From assembly GCF_034140825.1 (NCBI RefSeq), contig NC_089037.1, positions 3,684,501 through 3,748,500 on the forward strand: a stretch of DNA of 64,000 nucleotides. Direction: 5' to 3'. The stretch's first letter is position 1; every line of letters starts with the position of its first letter. The notes beneath the pieces are model-generated. The model ran no database searches and had not been told where the DNA came from. It was given only the letters and a program-made list of their open reading frames with translations. Positions 11,364-22,709 of the stretch are shown here, one piece after another. The DNA comes from Oryza sativa Japonica Group. Taxonomy: Eukaryota; Streptophyta; Magnoliopsida; Poales; Poaceae. A program made the position numbers and the translations under genes.

Positions 11364-11842
11364 CTTCTTCCCTGTAATGGTATCCTTTCTCTTCTTTTTC
11401 TTCAGAGATGGAAGTTGTGAGCTACACTTGTTGGTTGCTGGGCCAATAAGTAAACTCCAACGAGGTGTGCAGAATTTGCAGAGTTGAGTATTCTTGCAAG
11501 TAAACGCAAACGGAGTCTGTAGGCCCTACAGGGCGTTTATTTCTTCCGGGGTTTGTTAGGAGTTTCTGAATTTTGTCTTGGTTTTTACGGCATGTGGGGC
11601 TTCGACTTTCAACTTCAGTGTTTCATTTCAACTGCGGCCTTCTCTTCTCTGACGAGGTTTGCCGGCTTCAGTATTTCAGGCTTGTAACTCTGAAAACGAC
11701 CAAAGGGAAAAATAACGAACCGAGGCGAATGAAATTTCAAGATGCCTGCATAAAACTGAAACAGGTCTAAAAATTTGCTCTTTTAAAATTTTTATTTCCC
11801 TTTTTTTCTTGGCTGAAGATCATATGTGAACGTGTAAGGTTA
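11364..11842. other. Upstream flank of the DUF1997 gene
   Basis: About 480 bp upstream of the DUF1997 start; presumably contains its promoter. No ORF with coding character and no clear TATA element was recognised. Confidence 0.4.
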
Positions 11843-12074
11843 CGGCCTTTGTTTCATATTATAAGTCTTTTGAATTTTTTTTCTTAGTCAACCTTCTCTA
11901 AGTTGTTATTAAGTTTTTAGAGAAATATTAGTAACATTTCCAATATGAAACAAACATTGTATCAAGTTTATTCAATGTTAAATATAATAAAACTAATTTG
12001 GTGTTATAGATGTTGCTAGTTTTTTATGTAATATTGATCAAACCTAAATAACATTGACTAAGAAAAATTTTTTT
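11843..12074. mobile_element. Truncated Stowaway-type MITE
   Basis: Begins after TA with CGGCCTTTGTTTCATATTATAAGTC and carries the internal body of the same family as 23669-23915 (TTAGTCAACCTTCTCTAAG, then ATCAAACC...TTGACTAAG). It breaks off in a T-rich tract before the expected right terminus. From here to 13494 I see no gene, only AT-rich intergenic DNA with one short GC-rich patch at 13340-13450. Confidence 0.6.
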
Positions 12075-13494
12075 TTCTTTCTCGCCCCCTTGTAGAGAAT
12101 CAGAAAAGAAATATATTTTCTCAGCATAATCAAACTCTTTCTTGAGGAAAATGAGGTGTGTGCAATTGTAATCTAGGACAAACGAAGGCTAAATTGAGTC
12201 GATAAATTGTTTCCAAAAGATAGGCTCTTTCAGATATTTTAACGAGTCTTCGGCGTGCACGTAAGCTCGAACACGACAACCATCCAAAAACACTATTACA
12301 CGTACTATGTAATAGTATGCCCGGGCATAACACATGCTAAAATCATGTATTGATTTCTTACTTCAGATCTCCTAAACCATAGATGCAGTCTTTGTGCCCA
12401 TTCTATGCAGATCATCAAATAAACCTCTAGAAACATAAAGGAATCTTCCGACTAGCTCCGTAAGACAAGATGGTGGGGCTAGCCAGCCTAAGTTTAAAGC
12501 TACACTCCGGGTATTTATGTTTTTCTTTTTCAAATAAACCTCTACTACAAGCTTACTTGGGTACATTCTAGTTATGTAGTTGTCAAGAGTATTCTCAGTA
12601 TAATTATATCACCTTAAGTAATTGATTGGATTCAATAAAAATTTCCATAACCTTAAAAAAAACGAGCTTAGTTCAAGCGATCATATCAGACTTCAGACAT
12701 CCCCATGTGATGGCCTAAGTCTTGACAGTAATAGTAGGTGAACTGCCATATTTCAATGGAAGATCCCAAAGAAAATTTGTGCACTCCACTATTGCCACAG
12801 GACTTGCAGTACCACGGTTATTGCTACAGGAATAGCAGTACCAAACAATATCGGAGACAATAGATGAAAGCGATAGGCCTAGACTTCACAACGGCGAGAT
12901 CACACGTAACGTAACCCAGTAGAGATTAGAAGAGCAGCATTACCAGCGTCCGTTTAGATAAGAAGAAAGCAAACAAGTGAGGAAATTTCGCTACAATGAC
13001 CAAAGGAAAAGAAAATGGCACTACAGTTTACAAATCATATAACTGCACGGCACAACTCTGAATTTACTTGCAAAAGGTCAAAATCTGCCATGTGACCTTG
13101 GCCATTGTTACAGATGTTTTTTTTTGTGCTTTTTTTTGGAAGGAATTAAGGAATTGCATTAAGCTAAAAATGGTGTCAACTGCAGTGGTTGGAAATTTGT
13201 ATTTTCAGCAATCTGTTTGAGTTACTCCATTATCCGTTTCTGAAGATTTTCTGTTGTTCAGAGCTCGATTCTTTTACCAAATATGCCGAAAAAAAATATC
13301 ATACTGCTGTTGATCATCTCCTATGGCTATACACACCCCACCACGGCACCACCCGCCGTTCGCCTTGGCGGCGGCGGCGGCGGCGACGACGACGCAGAGG
13401 GAGCATCGTGGTGGCGCAGCCGCGTGCTGGGCGCGCCGGCTGGGTGATTGATAAAATGGCGAAAAGGAAGGTTTCCGATGGGAGCAGATCTTAA

Positions 13495-13822
13495 TCCCTT
13501 GAGGGACGTTACTTTGTTATTTACATGTCTCTTAAATATCTCTGTAAAATTTTAAGAAAATATATTAACATGTGATTTATCACTCACAAATATGTAAGTT
13601 CAAATTCATCATCTACATCTCGCAAAAAAAAACAAATTTGAGTGTGAATATACGCTAACTAGCTGTAGTTTAATTTATTTTTTGTTGCAAAATGTAGAAA
13701 TTAAATATAAACTTACATCTTTGTGGAGTGATATATCACATATTAATACATCTTTTTAATTTTTTTCATAACCATTTGAGTCACGTGCAAATAGAGGAGA
13801 CATCCCTCGGGAGATCAAAATA
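13495..13822. mobile_element. Foldback MITE with long inverted arms
   Basis: The left arm begins TTAATCCCTTGAGGGACGTT and the right end reads, on the opposite strand, TTGATCTCCCGAGGGATGTC. The arms stay complementary inward, for example ACATGTGATTTATCACTC against its right-hand counterpart, for over 130 bp around a short loop. It is a non-autonomous, hairpin-forming DNA element with no ORF. The superfamily and target-site duplication were not settled. Confidence 0.7.
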
Positions 13823-13859
13823 GTTTCCCGTTTCTGATTGGGCTGGGCTATTGTCTGGG

Positions 13860-14116
13860 CCACACTGATCACCTGAGAAGTTTTACTGGGCCGCAGGCCG
13901 CGACGCCGCGTGCTCCCACCGTCCCTCCCTCCGGCGCCGCCCTCATCTTCCCCGCCGCCGCGGCTTCCTCCACTCCCCCCTCCCGCCGCCGTCGCGCATC
14001 CTCCTCCCCTCCCCCATCTCCAAAGCGCCGCATCTCCTCCCAATCTCCACCGCATTAGTCGCGGGCTCGTGGCGGCTGAGGCGTCGATGTGGCGGATGAA
14101 GGAGCGGAAAGCCCCG
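13860..14116 (+). promoter_or_regulatory. GC-rich promoter/first-exon region of the long PPR gene
   Basis: A sharp GC-rich, pyrimidine-rich block upstream of the PPR gene resembles a rice CpG-rich transcription start and leader. It ends in CC|GTGAGT, a strong donor at 14116. An ATG at 14087 gives ten codons up to that donor in a phase that joins exactly to the PPR frame at 16286. This makes it a candidate first coding exon, otherwise a 5' leader exon. Confidence 0.5.
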
Positions 14117-14942
14117 TGAGTCGGGGTCTCGCCGGCGGAATACCCCGTGAGTTGCCTGCGTGGGATGATTAATCCGATAATTTAGATGGGCATCCCCTGC
14201 TACTGCTCTCTCGATTAAGCAACTTAGTTTTTCTCTTCCTCAAAATTTTCAATTATCTTAGATTGATTGATTGGTACAAACGTCAGACTGCATAATCGTG
14301 TCCATTTTTATCCAGGATACTGTGATTTCCAACCAGTTTAGAACTTCCCTGAAGTACCTAATTTTACTCTTAAGCAATAGAAAAAAATGTTATGCATCAG
14401 TGTCAACAAAAAATGGTTTGTATAGCAGTTTCAATAGATGAACTTTCAATTTTTCATCCAACATTTGTAAGTCTGTTGTACGTAGTACCTTGGTAATTGA
14501 CGTTATACAGATATACTGAACGTGTAGAGCCAGTTGCGTTATACAGAATTTTCTTCCTCTGAACTCTATTAAGTAGTCATATCTTTAGATAGGATTCTTC
14601 TAAACATAGAAGGGTGTAGTTCATAATGTGATCTAGATTCTATTAAGAAATAATTAATCATGTTGAATTCAAGTTGTGGCATGTTAATTGCTTCTGCATG
14701 TTGTCACTAGGTACAGTATATCGCAAGGTTTACTGCTTCTTATAATAGGATGATGAAATGAAGGATTCAGTGGTTTGGCAAAAGTATTGCACGCTACAGC
14801 AAATAGCATAGTATTGAAAGGTGATCAAATGCTTCTACTCAAAATTACTGCTGTAGTGTTGTATTTTACTACTACCAGTTGCTTTTGACCAAATTTAAGT
14901 AATGAAGAATCCAGGATTGGTTGACGATTTACTCAAAGTTTA

Positions 14943-15186
14943 GAGCAAGTTCAATAGTATAGCCCACTGCTAGCTCCAATTTATCTATAGCCAATCTAAT
15001 AGTCAATTCATACAATAGTTGCTTACTATATTATTAATATATGGTCCCACATGTCATACATACATTGCGTCTTGGAGTCCGTGCTGCAGCTGGCTACAGA
15101 TCTGTAGCCCGCTGCTCTTCTCTCTTATCGTTTATCTCATTAAAATATGTTTATAGCTGGCTAGTAGTCTGCTATTGTACCTGCTC
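14943..15186. mobile_element. Tourist-like MITE (PIF/Harbinger type)
   Basis: Flanked by TTA (14940-14942 and 15187-15189), with termini GAGCAAGTTCAATAGTATAG and, inverted, GAGCAGGTACAATAGCAGAC. Length 244 bp with no ORF. It is a high-copy rice family by recognition. It sits in the leader intron region of the long PPR gene. Confidence 0.85.
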
Positions 15187-15189
15187 TTA

Positions 15190-16211
15190 TGATAGTATGC
15201 CCATCTCTGAATTTTATCTGCTGATTAAAATAACCTTCCATTAGACAGAAGAGAGGACAACTGTGTTTTTTAGCTAATCTGACGCTATGTTGGCTGGCAT
15301 AGCTGCTTATGCTGCTGAGTTAATTTTCTGCATAACTGTCAGATTGTATTAGAGATATCAATATGCAGAAAGTTAAGCATGGATTGTTGTTAGCTGCACA
15401 CAGTGGATTTTTTTATATCTAATTCAGATTCAGTATGGGAATCATATGATGCCAATTTAACAGTCATTGTACCAAATTGTTCTCTATGTTACCGGTCAAG
15501 ACTGCAGTTTGTAGTTGAAGAAGAATTCTAACAAGTTGGAACCTTGAATAATTGATGCCTAGCTCTAATCGATGAGCTCATGAGATTGTTTTACTGTTGA
15601 CTTGCAGTTCTGGGCACTTTGTATTTAGTTTGTTTGAACTGCTGCCGATTTTATTTAAATCAAGATATATTTTAACGTCACCTTTCTCGTTTGCTGCTCA
15701 TTTTGCTTACAAATCTCGCTAGTCATTTTGTTTCGGATTCATGACTTCATTCTCCTCATGTAAGTTTTGTGCTGTACATTTTCTACAGGTTCATGGTCAT
15801 GTTTTTATTGTGCAATTTATTCCATTATGCTGAATTAAACATAGAAACGCCAGTAAACAGAAAAGAATGATAATGGTAAGAACTTTATGTCAATCAAGAT
15901 TCAGTAATCTGGGGTGTAGCAACAAGCACCCCAAATTTCTCTATTTATACTCTGACACAGCCATACAGGTAGAAGTGTTGCTCTGCTACCCAGTAACCAA
16001 ACAACATCCTACAAGGTTAAGAAATCCAGGTACATTCTACAAAGCTCTCAAGCAGGCCTTTAGGGAGTAGTTGATTAGATGCGCTGTGTGGCTTCTTGTT
16101 CAGTGACAGGAGCTTTGATCGGATTAGATGTGGAAGACTTTGCAGTTATGCAGCTCAATCCATCTCCGGCGGCATCTAAGGTGAGAGTGCGCTTTCTAGT
16201 TCAAGAACTGC
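15190..16211 (+). other. Leader-intron region of the long PPR gene
   Basis: No coding sequence supported. It contains possible acceptor and donor signals, such as GTGACAG|GAGC near 16109 and TCTAAG|GTGAG near 16180, that could define noncoding leader exons. Short open frames here (15867-16070, 16079-16297) have no recognisable domains and are phase-incompatible with the PPR frame. Confidence 0.4.
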
Positions 16212-19200
16212 ATGGTTGTTCCTATTGGTACATGTACACTAAGTATTTCTTCTTATATGCATGTCAATTCCCTTCTGATCGTCAGGCAAGAACCTAAGAT
16301 AATATGCCATGGTTATGCTAATGGTGCTTCAGAGCTGAATTCCAACGCAAGGAGCTTGTTGAAAGGTGAAATCTGCTACACTGGGAAGAAGAAAGAGAGC
16401 ATCTCTGTTTCCAGTTCAAACATCGCTGTCTCTTCACAGGGCATTGGATTTAGTTTGGAGCAAAGAACTGGAGAGAAGTGCTTAGCCAATTCCCATTTGG
16501 ATGTAAAGCTGTGCACTGGAATTGTAAAGCTGGTTATAGATAAGTGCTCTTATATTTTTAAGAGTAAAGGGGGCATCTTTGATGGGAACTGCAGATTGCA
16601 AGATGTTCTTAAGCTTGGTTTCTGGCTCTCACCAGAGACACTCCGCCCATTTTGGCGTGCTTCAGAGCTGAAGCCTGATGATTTCCTTAACATCTTGATT
16701 GGCTTTGGGCCAGATGCTGCAGAAGTGAAGAAGGCAATATTTTTGTGGAATTTGTACTGGTGGGCTTCGTGGCAGAGCAAGGCATTCCAACATCTTCCAA
16801 GGTCGAATGAAATTATGGTGTCAATACTTGCAAATGCTCATATGCTTAGCCAAGCGGAATCATTGCTTCTCTTGTTGGATGGCAACAGGGTTCTGGCTGA
16901 TGCAGGTAAACTGTTTAGTCAGGTTATCCAAGCGTATGCAGAAGCTGGCAACCTTGGTAAGTCAATTTCAATTTATGACTGTGCACAGGATAGGTGTCTG
17001 ATTCCTTCAGGCTCATGCTACCAGGTACTTCTTCATCTACTGATGGAAAGGAGAAAAAATGACTTAGTTTTAAGAGTATATTTGGACATGCTTGGAGCTG
17101 GATTAGGTTCTTACACGGAAGGAGATATTCTTGATATTGTTGTCAAGGCTTTAATCAAGAAAGACAAATTTTTGCAAGCTATTGGTATAATTCGGCAGTT
17201 AAAGGATTTGAACATTCAAATGAGTAAGGGATCCTTATCAGCTGTCACACAAGAATTTTGCAAGAAGAAGGATATTGGAGATATGATGAATTTCTTAGAA
17301 GAGTGGAGGTATCTACCTGACTTGCTTCTCAGCAATAGAATTATTGCCTCTTTATGTGCAAATATTGGTACTGATGAGGCATGGTTGGTTTTCCAAAGAT
17401 TGGAAGTCTTAGGGTTTGTGCCAGATGCAACTACTTTTGGAATCTTCATACGTTACAGCTGTAGAGAATTGAAGCTGAAGGCTGCATTTCTATATTTATC
17501 TGAGTGCTTTTCTAGACATATTAACCCTAAAGTTTGTGCTTATAATGCTATTATAGGTGGTATTTTTAAGGAGGGATTATACAGGCATGCAAAGTATGTC
17601 TTTGAAGACATGGCTGAAAGAAAAATTATTCCAGAACTGTTAACATACAAGATACTTTTGGCAGGATATTGCAGATATAGGCAGTTTGATGAAATAGAAC
17701 AAACCTTGAGGACTATGGAAACCAATGGCATAAATGATATCCCGTCTGGAAATTGTGTGCTTTCTAAGGCCTTATCATTCTTGGGGCTAGACCACCTAGG
17801 GGTGAAAGTCAAGAGAGATAATGCTGCAGGCTATCCAAAGGCTGAGTTTTTCGATTCAGTAGGTAATGGTCTATATTTGGACACTGATTCCACAAAGTTT
17901 GAGGCTTCATTGGTACAGATTATCGATTATGCTCTTTACCCAGATATTAGCTTGAATCTAGTCAGGGCATGTCGGCAAGGTGATATCGCAAGTGCTCTTG
18001 TACTCAAAGATGAAACTTTTCAATGGGGACATGACATTTCTACAGCTAGCTACTCAGAACTATTAAAGGCCTTAAGCGCGAGCCCTGCTCGTGCAATGGA
18101 TGCCATTAACCTTATTGACGAGATGGCAGATACACCTGACAAATTTGATGCTCAAAATCTAAATCTGGCTGTCCAAACATTGAGTAGGAATGGGAGGTCA
18201 GCTTGTGCAAGGTTGGCTTTCGACAGATTGCTTAGAGATGGCTTCCCTGCTAGTCAAGATACCTATACTTATTTGATGATAGGGTTCTGCATAGAAAGGG
18301 ACATAGCAGGATTTTGGGAATGTTGGAGTCTGGCAACAAAGCATGGATGGTCACCTGGTAGCAGGGATGTGATCCCCCTTATCAGTCACTTGAGCAAATG
18401 GGGGGTAATCGAGGAAGCCTTGGAGTTTATCAGCGTGTTGCTGGACTGTTACCCTAGTTTGTTTTTCAGTGCATACTGCCAACTTCTCGAAGAGTTATGC
18501 ATGACTGGTTGCACAAGTGTTGGATGTGCAATGCTTGAGGCTCTCATAGAAAAGGGTGTGGCTGTGGATCCTTCGCTAATTTGTAATGTGATGGAAGGGT
18601 TTCTAAAGGAGCATAAGATTGCTGAAACAATTGGAATGTATGACATGTTGCTTAACAGAAACAAAGTATTAAATGTGTCCACTTACCAATCTGCATTGTC
18701 TTCAGTGGCAAGAATTGATGCAGAACGAGCCATGGACTTGGTACAATCTGTGATGAACATGGAATCTACTGATTTCTCAACGTGCAGTTCTATCGTGAAG
18801 AACTTATTGCAATCAGGAAAAATAGGCCAGGTAATGTCAGTCTTTGAGGAAACAGTTTTGGGGAAGAAGTTCAATGCTACCTTGCTAAATTCCTTTCTAC
18901 AAGCATATTATTGTGTAAAAAATTGGAGAAAGGCAGATGCAGTTCTTTGCATGATGTTAAAGATGCAGAATAGCCTTTCTATTTCTAGTTACCGCTTTCT
19001 TGTCCGTAGAATGTGCGAGCAAAGTCGGATTTCCAGCGCATTAAGACTTAAAGAGCTGATCCAAGATAGGGACAAGTCAACAGAACTAATTTTATACAAT
19101 ATTCTGATTTTTTATCTTTTCCGGAGAAGACACATTTTACAGGTTCATAATTTGTTGAAGGATATGAAAAGCAATGGTTTTTCTCCAGACACCACCACTT

Positions 19201-20042
19201 ATGACTTCCTTGTCAATGGGTTTCACAAGTCTGGAGATGTCGATCATTCAATTAATATGCTTGATTCTTGCATTGCTCAGGGATTAACGCCAAGCAATCG
19301 TAGTCTCAGAGTAGTATTGAGTCACCATTGCAAGTTAGGAAACCTTGAGAAATCACTAGAATTATTTCATCTGATAGAAAGCAACGGATGGAAGCATGGT
19401 TTAGTCATTGAGACAACCCTCATTTCAAGTCTTCTCTCATCAGGGAGGTTTTCTGAAGCAACATCTTGTCTGAACAGCATGAACAAAAGAGAGCTGATTG
19501 GGTTTGACATACATTTTGATGTCCTAATCAAGGAACTCTGCTTACTGGGAGATGTGGAAATGTCTGTTAGTCTGCTAAATACAATGCTAAAGAAAGGCAA
19601 AATTCCGAGTGAAGTTAGCTACGACTCTGTTGTGTACAGGCTATGTATGTTGAAAGAATTCGATCAGGCACTTGATTTTCTTGCTGAGATGCAATTTGCG
19701 AACCTAAAACCAAGCGACATGTCCTGCGATGTGCTTATACAGGGCCTTTGTGCCATGGGAAGAACCTGTGATGCTATGAATATTTTGGAAATGTTGACCA
19801 CCATTGGCTCTTCACCATCCTATCACATGTATAGAGTTGTTTTTGAGAACTGTTGCAGGAGTAACAATCTACAGAAGGCTGCAACACTTCTGCATGACAT
19901 GCAGCAAGCTGGGTTCTCACCCAACTTTGAGATGCACTGGTCTGTTATTAGCAATTTAAGTAGTAATGCTAAGAGGACTACAGGATATGAGAAGCCTATT
20001 TTGTCCAACCTTATTTCTTCAACTCAAGTGAACTCCCCGTGA
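16212..20042 (+). CDS. Long P-class pentatricopeptide repeat protein, At5g15280-like
   Basis: A single large open frame (1,276 residues from the first ATG at 16212; the reading frame is certain from about 16286) is filled with tandem 35-residue PPR motifs. Examples are the ends of repeats reading GFVPDATTFGIFIRYSC, ERKIIPELLTYKILLAGYC and GFSPDTTTYDFLVNGFHKSG. There are roughly 20 or more repeats of the plain P type, with no E, DYW, SMR or LAGLIDADG tail. Organisation and length match the Arabidopsis protein At5g15280 family. P-class PPRs bind organellar RNA by a two-residue-per-repeat code and act in stabilisation, splicing or translation. The N-terminus is unsettled: the 16212 start gives no clear targeting peptide, and a spliced start from 14087 is possible. 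Confidence 0.9.
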   Translation: MVVPIGTCTLSISSYMHVNSLLIVRQEPKIICHGYANGASELNSNARSLLKGEICYTGKKKESISVSSSNIAVSSQGIGFSLEQRTGEKCLANSHLDVKLCTGIVKLVIDKCSYIFKSKGGIFDGNCRLQDVLKLGFWLSPETLRPFWRASELKPDDFLNILIGFGPDAAEVKKAIFLWNLYWWASWQSKAFQHLPRSNEIMVSILANAHMLSQAESLLLLLDGNRVLADAGKLFSQVIQAYAEAGNLGKSISIYDCAQDRCLIPSGSCYQVLLHLLMERRKNDLVLRVYLDMLGAGLGSYTEGDILDIVVKALIKKDKFLQAIGIIRQLKDLNIQMSKGSLSAVTQEFCKKKDIGDMMNFLEEWRYLPDLLLSNRIIASLCANIGTDEAWLVFQRLEVLGFVPDATTFGIFIRYSCRELKLKAAFLYLSECFSRHINPKVCAYNAIIGGIFKEGLYRHAKYVFEDMAERKIIPELLTYKILLAGYCRYRQFDEIEQTLRTMETNGINDIPSGNCVLSKALSFLGLDHLGVKVKRDNAAGYPKAEFFDSVGNGLYLDTDSTKFEASLVQIIDYALYPDISLNLVRACRQGDIASALVLKDETFQWGHDISTASYSELLKALSASPARAMDAINLIDEMADTPDKFDAQNLNLAVQTLSRNGRSACARLAFDRLLRDGFPASQDTYTYLMIGFCIERDIAGFWECWSLATKHGWSPGSRDVIPLISHLSKWGVIEEALEFISVLLDCYPSLFFSAYCQLLEELCMTGCTSVGCAMLEALIEKGVAVDPSLICNVMEGFLKEHKIAETIGMYDMLLNRNKVLNVSTYQSALSSVARIDAERAMDLVQSVMNMESTDFSTCSSIVKNLLQSGKIGQVMSVFEETVLGKKFNATLLNSFLQAYYCVKNWRKADAVLCMMLKMQNSLSISSYRFLVRRMCEQSRISSALRLKELIQDRDKSTELILYNILIFYLFRRRHILQVHNLLKDMKSNGFSPDTTTYDFLVNGFHKSGDVDHSINMLDSCIAQGLTPSNRSLRVVLSHHCKLGNLEKSLELFHLIESNGWKHGLVIETTLISSLLSSGRFSEATSCLNSMNKRELIGFDIHFDVLIKELCLLGDVEMSVSLLNTMLKKGKIPSEVSYDSVVYRLCMLKEFDQALDFLAEMQFANLKPSDMSCDVLIQGLCAMGRTCDAMNILEMLTTIGSSPSYHMYRVVFENCCRSNNLQKAATLLHDMQQAGFSPNFEMHWSVISNLSSNAKRTTGYEKPILSNLISSTQVNSP

Positions 20043-20583
20043 AGTTTATATATAATAGGGCAAAAGGCCATTCGGAGCGAAGATATAAGCAATGCTGATG
20101 TCTGGTTTTCCAGAAAGTGGTGAACTGACGATTGTCAAGTTGAACTGTAGACACCAGTGGAACTGACAGAACTCCATGAGATCAAGCTAATGCAATTGAA
20201 TGTTCCATTCACATCTGAAGGTCATGATAAGGTAATACTACTGTCTATTCTAAAAGTGGAAACAATAATCCCAAACTTTGGCTGTAATCTTATTATTTTT
20301 CTAAACAGGATGTACTTTCGATTATCGTTTATGTTGGCGGAGATAATGCTGATATTATATCACTCCATCAAATCAGAGGTGATTCACCCCTGCGACTTTT
20401 CTCTTCAATTAGAGCCTGTGTAATCGATTGCTTTCTTGAATAACCCAATATAGAGTGTGCACTCAACTTCTCATTAATTTTTTTTCAATCAGTGTTACTA
20501 CTAGTTGTGCTTGCGCAGACACTTCTTCTAGCCATGAAAGACACACTGGAGCTCACTTGAGTTGCCATGAAAGATGCACTGAC

Positions 20584-20651
20584 TCCACACCAGTACGATT
20601 TATTATGAAAAAAGTAATCCACACCAGTACGATTTATTATGAAAAAAGTAA
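20584..20651 (+). repeat. 34-bp perfect tandem duplication
   Basis: TCCACACCAGTACGATTTAT begins two adjacent identical 34-bp copies (20584-20617 and 20618-20651). They lie between the PPR gene and the thioredoxin gene; 20043-20864 is otherwise 3' flank with no gene seen. Confidence 0.9.
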
Positions 20652-20864
20652 GCGGAATACAAGAAGCTTAAAATGCTTCAATGTTACAAAACTAGAGACA
20701 CACTGGCGCATTGCCTTATCCTTTTAATATATAGGATTTTTATGAGCATCTATGGGCGCCAATATTCAAGATTATCACACCCACAATCAGACTCTTGGCT
20801 TCTATAAACATACATCCAAATTATAAAGCACCAAATTGTGCAATTTGCATCATAAAATTGATGC

Positions 20865-22709
20865 CTATTCATTGTTGGGCACGACAGCACCCACACCTCC
20901 ATCCATGTTATATGAAGCGTCAATATCAGAGTTCTGAAGTTCTGATTTCTCCAAGCCCTTATCTGGTCCAAGATTCTCTAGCTGAACCCCATGCCTTTTC
21001 AATGCATCTTTGATCTTATAAATCTGAAATAGCAACAAAATATAGCTTGAAAGAGCTTAAAGGTAATCTGTTCACAAATGGGCTTAGATTAACGGAACTC
21101 ACAGTTGAAATTGTACAGCTGAAGCTACAGATACGGCCTTCTGCACCTCTGTAAAAGCGGAACATTGGCAATACATGAACATTGAGCCTGCGGCACATCT
21201 CCTTTTGTTCATTGGAGTTGACCATAAGAAACTGCAGTTCCGGATGCATGCCAGCCAATTGACATACCTTTTGGGACATTATGCAAAAAGGTGTTATAAC
21301 TATTCAAAGTATGAAATGCTCTTTTTTCGTTAATTTATGTTTGAGAAAATTGTTTAATACCATGCATGTGTTCTTTTACCTTAGGGTGTAGGGCCTTGCA
21401 AGCTCCACAACTAGGGGAAAAGAAGTGCACCACGGTGAGCTTATCGCTGGCCAACAGGAGCTGCTTGTCAAAATCGTCTTGTGATTCAATGTTTTTCATG
21501 TTGCAGGATTTCATGTTCTTTTCCCACCATTTAGTCTTCATTGGGGTGTGAACAGCCTAACACCACGACAATATATCTCATTGACATCTCTTTTGTGCTT
21601 GAGCATGTATTGTCAATGCATATTTGAGTTTTGTTATTTGTGTATTTCGAATGAGACCAACAATTTCATCTTCTGTGCAGATTTTTCAAATACTTTTGGC
21701 TGTAGAGAATGTTTTACCAATAAAATTCTATAATTTTAAGCATTACTAAACATGGTTAGCGAAGCAACCAAATCTCTTAATATTAAATGCACTTGATAAA
21801 ACAGCGATCCTGTTTCAAGAATAGTTGGGCTTTGATTTAGTCATTATTAGGCCAGAAAATGGTACCTGGAGCAAATACAGTGTGTCAGTGATTAGTGTCA
21901 TAGAACACAAAAAAAGGGTTACCTTGGATTGTGAATGGATTGTGGTGCCCCTTGATATTTGAACAACAAAACAAACAAAACATATTTTATTCTTGAGATT
22001 AAATAGCACTTGCAAATTTGCAATCTAAGTTAAAATTTAGCCTGTTGATTTTGAAACCTGCATATTCCTTTCTATTTAACATAACAAGGAAACATTCTGA
22101 TTTACTTGTAGAAAAATTCAGATGACCTTCTACGGAAATGCACTGAATATATTTTTACAAAGAAAGCATCTTAGTTTGCGCTTGTCATAGCAAGAATGGT
22201 TTTTCTGGAGGTAAATGTTTTTGTTTGTAATTTAATTAGTTCCAAACAAGTAATGTTCAAGATTTTATACTTTCATAGCGTGTAAGACTTTCTTTTACTT
22301 CCTCCGTTTCACAATGTAAGTCATTCTAGCATTTCCCACATTCATGTTGATGTTAATGAATATAGATAGATATATATGTCTAAATTCATTAACAATAATA
22401 TGAATGTGGGAAATGCTAAAATGACTTACATTGTGAAACGGAGGAAGTAGTGTATAAGGACAAAGTTTCATATGCATGCTCAATTGCAATGTGGTAAGAA
22501 ATTACATTGGTGGAATTTTCTGTTGCAGCTTTGGTGATCTGCCAACCAGTTGAAGCATCCTTTTCTCGGAGCAAGAGGTGCTTTCTGTTGATCCGATTGT
22601 GGTTCCGAGCTGGCACCATGAAGGAACCATCAGAACTATTATTCTTGGATCCACGCTGAGATGAACGAGAAATAGCCCAACAGTTCGTCAGAGCAGAAGC
22701 CATTGCCAT
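20865..22709 (-). CDS. Atypical Cys/His-rich thioredoxin (ACHT/thioredoxin-like 1 type), chloroplastic
   Basis: Four exons (22709-22506, 21556-21380, 21267-21103, 21023-20865) encode 234 residues. The first about 65 residues are Ser/Arg/Asn-rich, transit-peptide-like. The linker has the ACHT signature WWEKN, then a thioredoxin fold: TVVHFFSPSCGACKALHPK with redox motif C118-G-A-C121, the cis-Pro segment LNVHVLPMFRFYRGAEG, and CSFSCT. ACHT proteins use CG[GSA]C instead of WCGPC, have a less reducing potential, and in Arabidopsis relay oxidising signals to 2-Cys peroxiredoxin and ADP-glucose pyrophosphorylase. Intron 1 (949 bp) holds a Stowaway MITE. Family call firm; target unknown. Confidence 0.9.
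22298..22447. mobile_element. Stowaway MITE in thioredoxin intron 1
   Basis: A 150-bp near-perfect palindrome between TA dinucleotides (22296-22297, 22448-22449). Termini are CTTCCTCCGTTTCACAATG and its complement. The long arms (ATTTCCCACATTCAT against ATGAATGTGGGAAAT) leave only a short loop, so the transcript would fold into a small-RNA-precursor-like hairpin. Confidence 0.93.

Noticed and set aside
13189-13494. 101-codon plus-strand frame ending in a GC-rich patch
   Set aside because: It begins in AT-rich DNA, has an Arg run from a GGC/GAC repeat, no domain, no splice-compatible neighbour and no promoter-like context.
15867-16297. Two short frames just upstream of the long PPR protein as its N-terminus
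   Set aside because: The first stops before the PPR frame, and the second ends at a donor in phase 0 that would join to an immediate stop. Neither can be spliced into the PPR frame.
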